64,000 nt of DNA, taken from assembly GCA_963978905.1 (NCBI GenBank), contig OZ022259.1, forward strand, positions 23,410,068-23,474,067. Direction: 5' to 3'. Below are positions 1 through 13,810 of the stretch, in pieces. Positions within the stretch are counted from its first letter, which is position 1; every line of letters begins with the position of its first letter. A model generated the notes under the pieces. It ran no database searches. It was given only the letters and a program-made list of their open reading frames with translations, and had not been told where the DNA came from. A program made the position numbers and the translations under genes. This DNA comes from Trichostrongylus colubriformis (taxonomy: Eukaryota; Nematoda; Chromadorea; Rhabditida; Trichostrongylidae).

Positions 1-3000
1 GGACTCGTAACGGTCCCAGTATGTACTTTGTGCAGACGAGAACGTAAGAAAATGGCTTTTTTAAAATCTTAAAAAGACCATCTTGTAGAGTTCGATGAGC
101 TTATTTGAACAGTATACGATTTCAAAAAGATCCGATTTCGAGATCCAAGAGTGGAAAAGAGCCGAGTTAGAGTAAAAATACGAAAAAAAACGAATCCGCG
201 CCTTCCACGTTTTTTCTCGAAAACTACCGTGGGCATTGTACTTCTAACACTTCTATCTCACTTAACTACCGTTGGATGCGGTGTGTACAACAACTGGAAG
301 AAAATGGACAACGAAAGGAAGGGTTTGCTGAAATGCGCAATGCATTCTGTTTTTACAGAGAAACGTTCAGAAATGTAGGAGAGATTGCAAGATGACATGT
401 TGCTGTCTGCTGATCAGCAAGCGTTAAACATAGATCTCATGAAAACTGATCGACTTGTTGTGATGAGGAGAATGCAAGTACAAGCGCAATGCGGTGGATA
501 TATTAACTTTTTCAAACCGGAAGGGCGAAGGGGGGGTGGGGGTTGCGATAAAGAGAAGCAAAATGGGGGGTATCGATGTTTTCTGCAAATAAAAATGTCA
601 GTTATGGAGCAGTAATCTGTGGCGCAACTCTCATTAGAAAGTACGTCTCTGTGATCTTTATCGCGTTTTACTGTTTTTACTTTTTGGCCGAGTAACTGCG
701 AAGGCGGGGCCGCGTTCGCTGCTGTCTCCCATAATCCCTTGCCGTCTTTATCTACCCTTCAGGGGCCAGTAATGCATATGGGACAGAGAAGAAAGTGAGA
801 AGGGGATCCTATTTTTCGCTTTTTCGGCTGCTTCATCCACTTCCTTATCTTATCTAGCTGCACCACTTGGCTCCTCGACTTTCATATACCACAATCGAGC
901 AAAACCACAGCTTCTGATGTACTTGAATCCGCTAAAATTGTGAAAACAGCAGAAAATCAATTCTAAAGAAAATCCATTGGATAGTCCAATACTAGACAGT
1001 AAGCTAGAACAGTTGTGGTCCTGTTGATACTACTTCTCCTACAGACATCAGGTGGTCACCTCATATCCCATCAATTACAGTGAAGCAAAATATGATGAAT
1101 GACTTTCACGGTTCTCGTAAGCAACATTCAACAACAAATTGTGTTTTGCTGCACACCTTTCTCCAGGTACCACTCGGCTTGATATAACTACCGTACTACA
1201 TGCGAGCGCGAAATCCCTCTTCGACTGTTTCTAGTGGTGGACAGAAAGGGTGAAATGACGTTAACACATTAACGAACGCGTTTTTTCACGCTCCACCATT
1301 GGGACGTCCTGTCCCAGAAAGCAGTTTTTGATGTCACCTTTCCAAACTCGCTGGATTTCGTGATTATCTTGAGCGTAATACAAAATATTGAGTGCTGCGG
1401 AATTTTAGATATCCTTCGAGGGTTTGAATCAGACATTACTGCATGGTAGTAATGGGAAGTGCTTAACATGTACGTGTTCAATGGATCATTGCAACATTTG
1501 GAGATTTATTATCTATTATTAGAATCACCAATTACTACTTGGTAATATTATCTATTATGCATATTTATTTGTTATGTGTGTTATTAGAAGCTTTGTATAT
1601 TCCGGGTCAGACTTATCCTTCTAAAAAACACTTTTCCTGAGAAGATCACTTTTAATGTACTCAAAGCATGAAAAAAAAAACTTATTGAAAAGATGTAGGC
1701 AGACCAAAGCAGACCATGTCACCGTGCATGTTGATCAAAACTGATCAAAAGGAATTTCTGTGCTACATCCCACCATGGAACCCAATGTCGCCAGCGTTTT
1801 GATAATGGAAACGGAATTCCGGATTCATGATTACCTAGGACAACAAAGCCTCTCGTCCATTGTGGGATCGGCAAATCGGCAAGAAACTCGTCTGAGAGGA
1901 CAGGAAGCAACGACTTGGACATAAAGCGATCCTCCCACCTCGTCTTGAAGGAAAGTGAGTGCATCCGACAAGGACATCGAGTGCCTATCCTTTTTGTTCG
2001 TAAGTACTACAAGTAGCTGAGAAATGAAGTTAAAATTGGTTAAGGCTGATTCGGTCTACTGTGATATGAAAACGCAGAGGCGATGCTGTACAACAGTAGA
2101 GAAAGACGGGAATGAAACGGTCTGTACTCCTTGAAATACCTTCCACAATCTAGGAAGTACTCTCGCGCATGTTGTGTCATTGAGCTGAAGACCTTGCCCC
2201 GCCCTCCAAAGCTACTTGGCAATCGGAAGCCTTAAGACCAAAACGCATTCAAATAAGGCGGCGATGAAACCCTCAAATTACGTTTATGCGAGTTTTGCCA
2301 CAGATCATTTCTTTTCGCGACTCTATTGGCATTGAGCGTCATTTCCCAATTCTGATTTCCCTCCTTATCTCTGTCGATGTTTTTATTTCATTCTGGATTT
2401 TCGTGTTACTACAAAGTTTTAAAATAAGGAAAAGATTACTTCTCTAGAAGAAACGGTTCAAACTGCCACACTTCAGCCCTTTTGCGTGATTGTTTCGATG
2501 CTGATCAATTCTTCGTACGAGGAATTTGCTACTTCTTCAAAACGCTGGTGAAACAGTGACAATTGGTGCCTTTACCGTAGGTACAGTCTGGGAATCGTTT
2601 CCTAGGTCTCGTTCCACTGAGTCAGTATGCTTACCTTATCATTCGTGTTGAGCTTATTGGCCCTTTTTTTCGGGTAGGAGCATGAAAACTTTGCTGTTTA
2701 TATTCTCGACAATCAAGACAGATGTTCACCCCGCCGTCTACTTAACCTTTCATTGCACTTTTTGCGTATTTTCTGTGCTCCATCAAATTTTTTGGCGCAT
2801 GCATAAATAAACAATCAAGCTGTTATGCAGATCTGATGTTCATAACTTTTCACTCAAGTATGAATTGGCTTGGCTTGTTTTCGTGGGGAAGTTGATTGCA
2901 TGCCTTTTTATCGATGAAATTTGAACACATGGAGATACATGGAAGTAAAAAGAAAGTCGATATTTGTTGAACCCTTCGCATGCACCACGGATATGCTCGT

Positions 3001-3784
3001 CTTCAGAGTCAAGGATACGTTTGAAAGAGGTCACCAGTCAACACAAAGATCAGCAAGGAATCGAAGTCCTGGTTAAGCATTCCCAAACCCGGACCTGGGT
3101 CTCCCCCTAATTCGGGCCTGAATCTTCCCAAATTCGAGCACTCCACTGTGTGTCAGCTCCTTTCTGTTACCTCAACTCCTCACGTTTGAACTGTTGAAAA
3201 ATTCAATCAAACTCAGAAAACAAAAGGATTTTCCGAACGAGCTGCCGCCACAACCATTATGACGATATTCACAGGTCACTAAACCGTGAAAAAATATCTA
3301 ACTAATATTAATCTAGAAAAGATTGTTTGATATCTACCCATCGCCATTCGGTAATAAAGTGAGGTAGTAAAAGATAGGTCAGACATAAAGCTCTAGAAAC
3401 CGAAAGGAAATTTGCCAAAAATCAGAACCGACAACCGCTGTTGCCGTTTTCTATGTGCAAACCCAGTCGAGTACAGTTTAGGAAAATTTTGAAGTACGTT
3501 ACCCTAAATGGACGCAGTTCCCTTCATAACTTTATGAGAGCGGATTTCCGTTGCGAAATCAGAGGCCAACGAGAGGGTGACTAGCTTCGGCTGGCCTCGC
3601 TGCGGGATGCGCCATGCATGAGGATTTCATGCACACTCGTAGTGAATACAAAAGACCTTCCGGTCCGCATAGTGGCCCGGTAGCATCAGTTTACGTGCTC
3701 GACACAAGAATGAGTTGATTTCTATTGAGATAGTGGATATGTATCCAAATGCGCAATGAGCCATTCGAACACATATCCACTATA
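1..3784. other. No gene supported
   Basis: Only short frames. One at 151-378 (+) encodes a basic stretch and one hydrophobic segment (residues 27-43), with a following acceptor-like tttttacag at 350-358. No family is recognised and no good exon chain follows. A G-run lies at 530-541. Confidence 0.6.
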
Positions 3785-4325
3785 AAGGCAGCATTAGGGG
3801 AAATTCGGACGAAAAGTAAAAGAAGTGATGACTGTGAAAGTCGAGATGCCTAGTAACAGGACAGTGAAAAAACGGATGGAAACGGTCAAAAACCCGAGAA
3901 ATAAGAACCCCTTCTCTCGTTGATCGTTGATCCTCAACGCGAACGACCTTTCCGTCGAGAGACGGATACCCCGAACGGAATTTCCATTGGCATGCCGCCA
4001 AGTAAACCCAAGGGAATGTTTGGAAATACGACAGCATCCATTTTCTGGAGTGAGTTTCATGCTAAATTTGAGGAAGCGCCCCGGAATATCTTCTATCTCA
4101 AGGCATATCCTTAGTCGCTCCCACCGTAACCGACCAAGTATCACGTCGATAGGAGGCGGGGTCGATTACCGAAAGGCGGCAGCTCTTATCCGTTGCGCCG
4201 TTTCTACGGGTCGGAAGCGCACTTTCTCACCGGGATTTTGCCACAGATAGCCTTCTTAGGCTCAAACTTTCCATGTAAGTAACTTCTTTCAGGCATTTCT
4301 TAATAACCACATTACCCCTCATGCT
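3785..4325 (+). repeat. Dispersed repeat family E, copy 1
   Basis: About 540 bp matching 20712-21241: gaaagtcgagatgcc, gagaaataagaacccc, gaacgacctttccgtcgaga, tttccattggcatgccgcca and ctttcaggcatttcttaata. The open frames on both strands here are repeat sequence. Confidence 0.7.
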
Positions 4326-4504
4326 GTGTGTGAGAACCATCAGCTGAAGTATCAGGGCAATATAAGGCGCGCCGCCGGCTGTGTGTTGAATGTCAAACGT
4401 AGTGTGTAGCCAAACTACTAATTTATCACCCTTTCTCGTTGCTGTCCTAGTCTTGTTAGCAATATCTACAGAGGGAGAGGGGGGGGGGAGCGAAAAAATA
4501 GTCT

Positions 4505-4830
4505 TTTCGCCAGAGGGATTTCAATGGTGAATGCGCGTTGTGGTTCTCGGAAACAAAGGACGTTGGGCACATGAAGATAACGGAATATTCAAGAGCACCA
4601 TCCAGTATGGATTCCCTCAACTATCCAATGAGGACAGACCTTTGCAAGGTGGTAAACGAGGGTGATAAAATCGTAGATTTTGCCGAATTGAGGCGCGCGT
4701 CATGTCGGTTTGACAAAAGATCCCGATCTTGGTAATGCGTAAAGCTGTGACGGAGCTCAGTTTTACTATGAAGTAGTTTCTTGAATTTGGAGGTGAAGAT
4801 ATCTTGTCAGAATTCGCTTACGTTTGAACA
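4505..4830 (+). repeat. Dispersed repeat family C, copy 1
   Basis: Shares gagcaccatccagtatggat, aaggtggtaaacgagg and gattttgccgaattgagg with the copy at 58240-58620. The open frame at 4538-4735 falls inside this repeat. Confidence 0.6.
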
Positions 4831-5279
4831 ATTCAGAATTGAAAGTAGAGGCGAAAAAGTGCTAGTAGTGTTTAGAAAGCATGTTGCGATGTGTGCAGTA
4901 GAGAATTCATATGAGTCTACTTCTTGTGTTGGCTTTGTTAATACCTGAACAATTATAGTCTTGACAGCTCAAACTGTGCTACGCATGAAATTTTGGATGA
5001 TCCCCCTGGAGAGAGTTAAGGCACAAACCGAATAACTGATATTCACCATCGTAGCGTCTGCTCGGGCATCTGGTATGCCGCTTTTTTGGATCAATTGAAA
5101 AATCCAGGCAATAATCATAGTTTTCTTTGAAATAATTGGAGATTAACATGGCATGGTAACTAACTCCGACTGGGATTACTCCATTAACTACGCCTTAACT
5201 GCATAGTTATACAAACTTCTAGTTTTGCTCAGTAGTGGTGTTGGAACACACACCAAGTTTCGGTACAATTATGGACATA

Positions 5280-5776
5280 CAGTAGCGCTCAAAAGTCTTC
5301 GGCCAAAACTTTTTTGTCATAACTTTCTTCTACTTTACCAAATCAGACAAAATTTATATGTGGTGCCTGAACCTATTGCCAACGTTTCCTTCTACTTGAG
5401 TGCCGCTTGACTCTTTTCATGGTTTTTTACAAGAACTTACTGCAAGACCACCGAAAAAAGGTAAAAGGCTTTGTCAAGAAAGACGGCTTTCTTAACAAAA
5501 ACCATACGAGCAAGCCTCAGAGAACATCAATATTTTGTAGGAAGACCACGATTTTTGATGACAGCGGGAAAGCATAGGGATGGCACTCCAATAACAAAAA
5601 ATTGCATTTAATCACGTAACTTACACCGTTGAGCGCCAAAATAGTATATTTAGTATGCAGTGTCTCAAAGTACAAAATACTAAAATTTTTCTTACTAGAA
5701 CGGTCCAGTTGCAAAAAAGTTACAAGTGAAAACCCAAGTAAAAAACCAATTGGCCGAGGATTTTCGAGCGCTACTG
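5280..5776 (+). mobile_element. Family A Tc1-like MITE, copy 1
   Basis: About 497 bp, flanked by TA on both sides. It starts CAGTAGCGCTCAAAAGTCTT and ends with the reverse complement of that motif, giving inverted repeats of about 27 bp. CAGT ends with TA duplication are the mark of the Tc1/mariner superfamily. No transposase can be recognised, so it is non-autonomous. The right end has drifted (ttttcgagcg). Confidence 0.85.
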
Positions 5777-6689
5777 TATATGCATGCTTTCCTCCATATC
5801 TGAAAACATATGTGGTCCTCCATATTCGAAAACCTATCCTGACAAATTCGGCTCTCAGAAATCGACATTTTCATGTGGCCCAAAAAATGACGGTCTTGGC
5901 AACTGATTTGCAAATCGCATATCGAACTTTTCGAATTTGAAGACTAATTCTAAATAAAATCGTTTGGCCATGAAGGCTGGAAGAATAGAAACAGCCTCGA
6001 TCCGTTACGTGCTAAAAAGACAGCTATAAAGCTATGGATCAATTCATCGACAGAGATTGTCACTGTGCTTCAAGAAGAAGTCAGTGCCTGCAGGCGGTAA
6101 GCAGGATAGAATTTCCTATTCCAAGGCAGCTCCACTTGTTGTCTCACAAATACGTCCGAGCGATAATGAAATATAATAACTTGAAAATAACATGTTGTGG
6201 CCCCGTGATTCCTTGGAAACTAATATCTGCGGACTTGAACAAAACTATTTTTAGTGTCAAACACAGAATAAACATGGCATATCAAAGTCGAAGTTTTAAG
6301 AAAGTTTTGCAAGCTACTTCCACGATAACTCCAGAAGTCGCATAGTGAAACATCCCAAGACTCAGGACTCATATTAGGATTTAAATAATTTCAATTAAAT
6401 ACACCCATTACCACCTTGTTCGTCATTCCCTTACTGAAGAGCACAGAGGGATGATATTCATTATTGTTTGGTTTTCGTCTAAGGGCCCGCGCGAAACGGA
6501 AAAAAAACCGACTAACTCTTCATTACAAGATCCCCCAGAAAGTTTCTATTTGGTAGCTACTTTACTTATTAGAATTCGATACTACAGAGAATTACAACAT
6601 TTCATTTTATTTTCTACAATCTAGAGGCTGCGAACGATCTCCGTACATAAAAGTAAAAAAAGGATAAAGTTTTTGGCGTTAATCAATCC

Positions 6690-6965
6690 CTCCTTGGGAT
6701 GCGCCGCACATTCTAGTTCCATTCAGAATCGTGGTGGCTGATATATGTGATGTGGCCTATACAATGACTTGCGGTGGCCAGCCGATGTACAAGTCAGTGC
6801 TTTTATCCTCCCAGACGAGTCTGGCACCAATTTACCGACCCCGGAGGGATAGAAGGCTTGGTTGGCCTGGGCGGGCGTTGATGCGGGTTTTGATCCCCGC
6901 ACCATGAGAGTGGGGTGCGCGCCACCTGTCACTACACCACCTCCGCCCATCTCCGTTCATAACAC
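6690..6965 (+). repeat. Dispersed repeat family G (SINE-like), copy 1
   Basis: Contains ttgggatgcgccgcacattc, gtgg(c/t)ctatacaatgact, ccgatgtacaagtcagtg, and a gggttttgatccccgcacc block resembling a degenerate Pol III B box. Copies are at 56829-57018 and 63840-64000. SINE status is inferred. Confidence 0.5.
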
Positions 6966-7403
6966 CCAAAAAGTTTTGTGTGACCCCCGACTGAAGTGGT
7001 ATGGTAACAGCAAGCGCAGCCCCCACTCGACTAAGAACAGATCAGGAACTCATATGTATGATATGGTAAATATGATATGATATGAGACAAAATCCTACTA
7101 CATTTAAGGGGCTAATGCTGATGGTGTGATGGATGGAAAATTCACAACTCACGCACAAAGAATCACACGATCCTCTTTTTTTTTTTTGGAGTGAAACAAA
7201 CAAATAAACAAGCAAGTGTTGTGGAAGTGGGGGACTTTAATAATAGGTGATCAGAACTGATAACGACTGATTATCTGCAATCTTTGTTTGTCACGAAGGG
7301 AAACGTTTGTGCGATATTAATCGCATTTGATGCACACCTTTAGGAGTCAACAAAAAAGGGAGCTCCCGATATGTATTCTATCTTTATTATATTTTATTAC
7401 ATA

Positions 7404-7908
7404 CAGTAGCGCTCAAAAGTATTCGGCCAACTGATTTATCACTTGGGTTTTTCACTTGTAACTTTTTTTGCGACTGGACCGATCTGAGAGAAATTTTAGT
7501 ATGTTGTGCTTGGAGATACTGCATACTTAATATACTATTTTGGCGCTCAACGGTGTAGGTTTTGTGATTATATGAAATTTTTTGTTTTGGAGTTCCATCG
7601 CTATGCCGTCCCGCTGTGCCGCTGTAAAAAGAAGTCGTGATCTTTCTACAAAATATTAATGTTCTCTGAGACTTGCTCGTTTTGTTTTTGTAAAGAAAGC
7701 CGATTTTCTTGACCAAGCCTTTTACTTTTTTTCGGAGGTCTTGTAGTAAATTCTTGTAAAAAACCATAGAAAGTGTCAAGCGGCACTCGAGTAGAAGGAA
7801 ATGTTGGCAATAGGTTAAGACACCACATATTAAAATTTTGTCAAATTTGGTCAAGTAGAAAAAAGTTATGACAAAAAAGTTTTGACCGAAGACTTTTGAG
7901 CGCTACTG
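7404..7908 (-). mobile_element. Family A Tc1-like MITE, copy 2
   Basis: About 505 bp, TA on both sides, inverted relative to copy 1. It carries an open frame of 155 codons on the minus strand (7387-7854). That frame is not conserved in full in other copies and matches no family I recognise, so I do not call it a gene. Confidence 0.85.
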
Positions 7909-8734
7909 TATATTCTAACGACATATTTTCTCGTGATTTTCTGTTGTAAGTTTGTTTGTTCTCTGGACTACTTGGAATATTTTCTAACTTGTTACCATCT
8001 GTTATCTGACTCACTTAACTGAACCTGCTTTGCAGCCGCACAGTACTGCGGGCATCACACGTTAGAGTGCGAGAAGTGTTTATTTAAAATCGCTGTCAAC
8101 ATATAGTTCGAACCTTTTTCATCACTACATTATTATCTTATGTGGTAGCCGCATACATTACTATCTTATGTGATAGCCGATTATTATGCGCCAGCAAAGC
8201 TGTAGTGATATAACACGATATAATGTGATACGATATGATACGACATGATAGTACATATGATATACCGCATAATGGGACGCATCACATAGCGGCAACCAAG
8301 CCTTCCACGTCTCCGATGGAATAGGTAAATTGGCATCAGACTCTGCCAGAACAGGAAGAATTCTGGCCCGTAAATTGATTACCACTACCAAACTGCTCTA
8401 TTTAAATGCATTACATTCACGGTTGAAATCGAATACGTGGCGGCCCAAAAAGGGTATAAACAACACTGCTGCCACATCCCCCAACCTTCCCGTTTTTCTA
8501 AAAAATAAAAAAGGTGTGAGGAAATTTGAGACGATAAACGATATTTAAGTGGATGAATGACACCTGTCCAAAGGTGTCCGTCGCAGCTGGCACACCTGAG
8601 TGTAAAAAACTTCATGGGGACGATCCATCAAATGCTAAGAAAACTCTCTACTATAAGTTGCGGCCGAAACCGCCTGTGCTCTAGTGGTCCTATCACGCAT
8701 GGAAAGAAAAAGAAAAAATAGAAAACAGTGATGA

Positions 8735-9120
8735 TCAGGAACATATGAATCCAGAAAGTGAATCTAGAATATCCCAGATGAATTTTAAAAAACATTGTAC
8801 AGCGTCCCGCTTTCGCATATAGGCTTGTTTTTTTTTCAATGGAAATAAACATTTACGTAAGTAATATGAAGAATAGTACGGAGATAACTAATTAGTTCAT
8901 CTTGAGCCAACCATTCAGCTTTTGTTTTGGAATTTTGGCTGATTGCAGGATGGGTTTGACTTACTCAGTGGCATGGGGAATTATCACGTTCGAATGGGTG
9001 TTTTCATCTCCCCAAATGAATGTACTGCATGATTAGAAACATTGTACGTCTCCCTTTCGCATATATAATCATTTATTCATTTATTTATCTATTTTTTGAA
9101 ATGAAAACAAACATCTACGT
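8735..9120 (+). repeat. Local diverged duplication
   Basis: cattgtacagcgtcccgctt then tcgcatata and aaataaacatttacgta (8790-8860) recurs as cattgtacgtctccctttcg then catatata and aaacaaacatctacgta (9040-9121), where family A copy 3 inserted. Confidence 0.55.
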
Positions 9121-9121
9121 A

Positions 9122-9623
9122 CAGTAGCGCTCAAAAGCATTCGGCCAAACGGTTGTTCACCTGGGTTTTTCACTTGTAACTTTTTTGCGACTGTACCGAT
9201 CTAAGAGAAATTTTAGTATGTTGTACTTGGAGACACTGCACAATAAATATATTATTTTGGCGCTCAACGGTGTGGGTTACGTGGTTGAATGCAATTTTTT
9301 GTTTATGGAATGCCATCCCTATGCCGTCGTGCCGCTGTTACCAAAAATCGTGGTCTTTCTACAAAATACTGATGTTCTCTGAGGCTTACTCGTTTTGTTG
9401 TTGTAGAGAAAGCCGTTTTTCTTAACCGAGCCTTTTTCTTTTTTTTCAGTGGTTTCGTAGCAAATTCTTGTTGAAACCCATGAAAAGGTTCTAGCGGCAC
9501 TCAAGTAGAAGTGAGTTTTGACAGTAGGTTCAGGCACCACATATTAAAATTTTGTCAAATTTGGTCAAGTAGAAAAAAAGTTATGACAAAAAGTGTTTGG
9601 CCGAATACTTCTGAGCGCTACTG
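9122..9623 (-). mobile_element. Family A Tc1-like MITE, copy 3
   Basis: About 502 bp with TA flanks, same orientation as copy 2. It is inserted directly at the edge of a local duplicate (9005-9120). Confidence 0.85.
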
Positions 9624-12055
9624 TACATACATGTAGGGATTTTTGGTACCATTAATAGTACACGTATTATTACCACATATTATGCAGCCAGTACTTAGAA
9701 ATGAAGTACTTCAAAATCTCCCAGGCATGTCAAGGTTTTTATTTATGACTCAAAGCTCTTTTAAATGGTACTCAACTGGATTTAGAGGCCGTAGTAATGT
9801 CTTTTATAGTTAGTGGACTCCGCATCCGGGAAAGCCTCAACAGCGATACAAGTTCAACATTTTCGCACATTATAAATAGAATTTAGGTTATGGACTGAGG
9901 AGATGAAAAGCGTGGTGCAGAGGGGATAGAGCTGCGTGAATCAGCCGAAAGCACAAAAAGCGCCACTGAAATATTACCTTGAGCAAACAAAGTCCCAGCA
10001 GTAAATGTTGCAAAACGTTTGATGAGTCGTCCTCTAATTATATGCTTTGCAGTTTTCATTCAAATGTGAAAAACGGGTAGGGCATGTAGCTTAGACTATT
10101 AGGTTGTTGGAGGCACTATTACTGCGGCTTTTTATTGTTGCATTTTTCTGTAGTGGGAATCGACGTTTTGACGACTATAAAATGAAAAGCAGTCCTTGAT
10201 TTTGATGATGAAAACGCTTCGAAATAATCATTTAAACACGTTTTTGCTAAATTTTATCATTGTTTTTTCTGAATAAAATTGTTGAAAAAAGCCCATGCAC
10301 CAACCCAACAGTAAATTGATTCCTACCTTTTGAAGAGAAGAATAGGGGTTTAAGAGGAGCACAAGAAAGTTGTGACAGGCCAACGAGAAACCCCACATGG
10401 TCGCTTACACTTCTTGGGCCGCTTTCATTTTTCAAAAAATTCATTACAGAATCTTCGAAGAGGCAAAATGAGTGGTAACTCTGATTTTAATCCTATCCCC
10501 TCTTATCAGTCCATTAGCAATTGATCTGTTACACCCTCAAGACAGGAGCAACCTCCTAGAGGGCTTAAGGGGCTCTGAAAAGAGGAAAGGCGGCACAATA
10601 GAAATTGATAGGGCAAAATTCAGAAAATGCTCGGAGAACTCCTATATAAAATTCTAAGCCTATTCCTATGGAAGGGGCGGGGAGGGGGGACCAAAACATG
10701 AGCTTTTCGAGGAACACGAAGTATCCTAGAAACTTTCAGGCTGGTTGGTGCTATGGTTGAGGATTCACGGTAATACTGGAGGCAATGAAGAGCTGTAAGA
10801 AAAGGACAAACTTCACAATATCCCCTCAATGAGGCAGTCTACATATTACATTCAGACCCATCTGGTAATGGCCAAGTGTTGTGTTAAGAAGAAATTTTGA
10901 ATCTCACTCTCTCCCCTACCTCCAAAGACATTGATGTTATCGGTATAATAAAAAGTAGTCTCTAAACACTCAAAAAACGAACTCTATTCATTACACTCTG
11001 GGACGTTTTTTTTCCGAATAGCTGTTCCTCTACGTGCTGCCTATCAAATAACAAAATTTCGCAAAAAATTGTGCCCTTTCCATTTTTTAGGGGAGAAGGG
11101 TTACCGGACCATACTTTCTAGCCACGTGAGGCGACCCATCATGTTCACCTGGAAGGGGTTTCTGTTCCTGCGCATGCAGAAAGCTCTCACGTAGTTTAGT
11201 GACAGTACAAGGTGTGTTCTTGAATTTGGGGATGGAAACCCGTCAGAATCAACTAAATTTCGACTAATATAGCGTTGAAAATGGAGGAGAAAAAATTTTA
11301 AGCACCCCCGTATATATACGTCCATTAAACTAAACAGGAACCCTTAAACTATGCCTGACCCTTGGCAATCCCTAAATTAAGCCTTGTAATACAAAAAGCA
11401 ATTGAATTGAAAATGCAAAGACCTATAGTGGAGAAAAAAATTGAAAGTTGAGCAGCAATTCGAGTTTGTCGCAATTGTATCTCAATAATGGCCACTTTCC
11501 AGCTGAAGGACAGAGCGGAAACACGATACCCGTAGTGACCTTACTCCACAATCGTCTCTAACGTCGGAAAATCTTCACAGAAATCTTTTTGCCCTATGAA
11601 TCAGTCACGAGTAAAGCTAAAAATATCCTCGAACGAAACATCGGGAACACCGGGCAGTACTAATCCTGCGTAAGTACAAAACGGCCATAGATTACGGTAC
11701 CGGGAGGCAGCCATCACAGAGAACCGATACGGGTAAACAAGTCACAAATAAGCAGTGGCTTGTGGTGTTGCACGACGGAGTTCCTTCCCGTGGATAATCA
11801 CGGGAAACAACTCCATTCCGCTCAGGGTACTGAGGCGGATCTATGATGAGGGAATGTCAACAGTGATGACGTGAAAGTGATGTAGTACACGGAGCTTGTG
11901 GGATGAAGCAGCAACTGTTATAGAAGATAATCAGCTGTAGAAGACACAGATCCACGAGTGCAATCGAAGGGTATTGCCGTCTGTCTCTTGATGAATCAGT
12001 AGTTCCTTGCGCGAGATTTTCTAGAAACTTCCAGAAACTTTTGCGGATGAATATA
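9624..12055. other. No gene seen apart from a family C fragment
   Basis: Short, unconserved frames only. The family C fragment at 11100-11330 is listed separately. Confidence 0.55.
11100..11330 (+). repeat. Dispersed repeat family C, 3' fragment
   Basis: Shares the terminal block (tggggatg, aatggaggagaaaaaatttt, agcacccccgtatatata) with the end of the copy at 58500-58620. Confidence 0.5.
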
Positions 12056-12509
12056 CAGTAGCGCTCCAAAGTCTTCGGCGAAATGGTCTTTCACCTGGGT
12101 TTTTCACATGCAACTTTTTTGCGACTGGACTGATCTAAGAAAAATTTTAGCGGTGTAAGTTACGTGGTTGAATGCAATTCTTTGTTTTTGGAGTGCCATC
12201 GCTATGCCGTCCTGCTGTGCCGTTGTCATCAAAAGTCGTGGTCTTCCTGCAGAATATTGATGTTCTCTGAGGCTTGCTCGTTTTGTTTTTGTAGAGAAAG
12301 CCGTTTTTCTTGACAAAGCCTTTCTCTTTTTTTGGGCGGTCTTGTAGTGAATTCTTGTAAAAAACCATGAAAAGTGTCAAGCGGTACTTAAGTAGAAGGA
12401 AATGTTGACAATAGGTTCAGGCACCACATATTGAAATTTTGTCAAATTTGGTCAAGTAGAAAAAACTTTTGACAAAAAAGTTTTGGCCGAAGACTTTTGA
12501 GCGCTACTG
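12056..12509 (-). mobile_element. Family A Tc1-like MITE, copy 4 (internally deleted)
   Basis: 454 bp with TA flanks. Relative to the other copies, about 50 bp are missing just before the cggtgtaagttacg block. Both ends are intact. Confidence 0.85.
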
Positions 12510-12565
12510 TATTTGAAGGGCACTCAACTTTACTGACCAACTCATTAGGATTGATCCTTTAAACT

Positions 12566-12825
12566 AGGGAAAGGCAATCCAACCACTCTTCCAGCATTTG
12601 TGAACCAATTTTGTCATCCATCCTGCTACGCTTTTCTAAGCCATAAGAAATATTTACTGAGCTTAAAGGCACCAGAAATGTAGCATTACAATCGTTTCTG
12701 AACCGTGCGCATTTCAGCGTCTGGTAGAAAACAACGCCCCCTAAAAAGTACTCGAAGGCACAGCTAGGGGTAAGGAGAAAGTAAGAATCGGGGAAACATG
12801 TTCTCTGAAACAATAATTCCAATCC
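12566..12825 (-). repeat. Dispersed repeat family F, partial inverted copy
   Basis: Read on the minus strand it matches 33385-33545: cagagaacatgt, actttctccttacc and gattgtaatgctacatttct. Confidence 0.6.
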
Positions 12826-13810
12826 AAAATAAGTGAATTTACTATCTATATTTATCTATTTCAAATTTGCACCGTCCAGCTTCCATAAATAGTGAGTAAA
12901 TAACCGTTGACTTAGTATGATGAGAACAGCAGTTCAAGCTCTGGGAATGGGACGGCGAGGCGCTCCAGATATATGAGAGAGAAAAGGATAATTTCGCTGA
13001 ACTTCCAGCGGAAAATGCTCTAAGCGGAATAAATTGACGACTCGTCGTAAGCAAAATGAGCATATCAAGCAAGGACAATGAGAAGGCCGAATAAGAACGA
13101 GAACTAATAAATAATTCGAAGATCTTTAGCTATCAAAGTTCACGATTTTAGTTGCCAATTTCGAAGCACTCTGTTTAAGAGCAGGACAAGAGTATGAAGG
13201 TGGCGCTACGGGATACTGTCATTTCACCACATCTATGTATCTCACCATTGAGAGGCATCCGAACCCGGGTTAGGCTGTGCAGTCGTTCGACTGCTGGTTA
13301 TTATAATAGTCCCAGAATAGCACTGGAGATAAAACGGCAGCTCATAAATCGTATAGCACAACATTTTTTTCAAGAACAAAGTTACTCTGATCTCCAGGAG
13401 GTGCGACAGGACACTAAATTAAGCCACGTCACGCAAGGAGTCTATGCTGTGTGGCGAATTCGCAACATTAAGACGTGAAGAGCCCATCTCAAAAAGAAAA
13501 GATGGGCGCTTCCCCTTAGCGAACGAAGAATAAGTTATGCACTGGAAATAGCCATACGATCTCAATGAGAAGGCCAATAAGCTTCAACCGTTAAGCATAC
13601 TACTTTTTTATCAGGAATATCATCGATTATACGCTTTTCAAGTAATTCCAAGTCTTAAAAAGGCGTTGCATGCCGCAAAATCATTTACAGGATTGCCGGC
13701 CTTAGAAATGGCATCAGTATCCCGATCCGCTTTCTGTATGAGGTACGAGAGCTAGCAAATGTTAAAACACGTTTTCTATATCGATAAAGTTATCGCGGTA
13801 ATCGAGTATA

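Noticed and set aside
151..615. Two adjacent + frames with one hydrophobic segment, considered as a cuticle-collagen N terminus
   Set aside because: No Gly-X-Y tract follows, the collagen N-terminal boxes are not evident, and joining by the acceptor at 350-358 gives only a short Cys-rich frame.
7387..7854. 155-codon minus-strand frame
   Set aside because: Lies inside a family A MITE. The other copies carry only shorter, inconsistent versions, and no transposase motif is visible.
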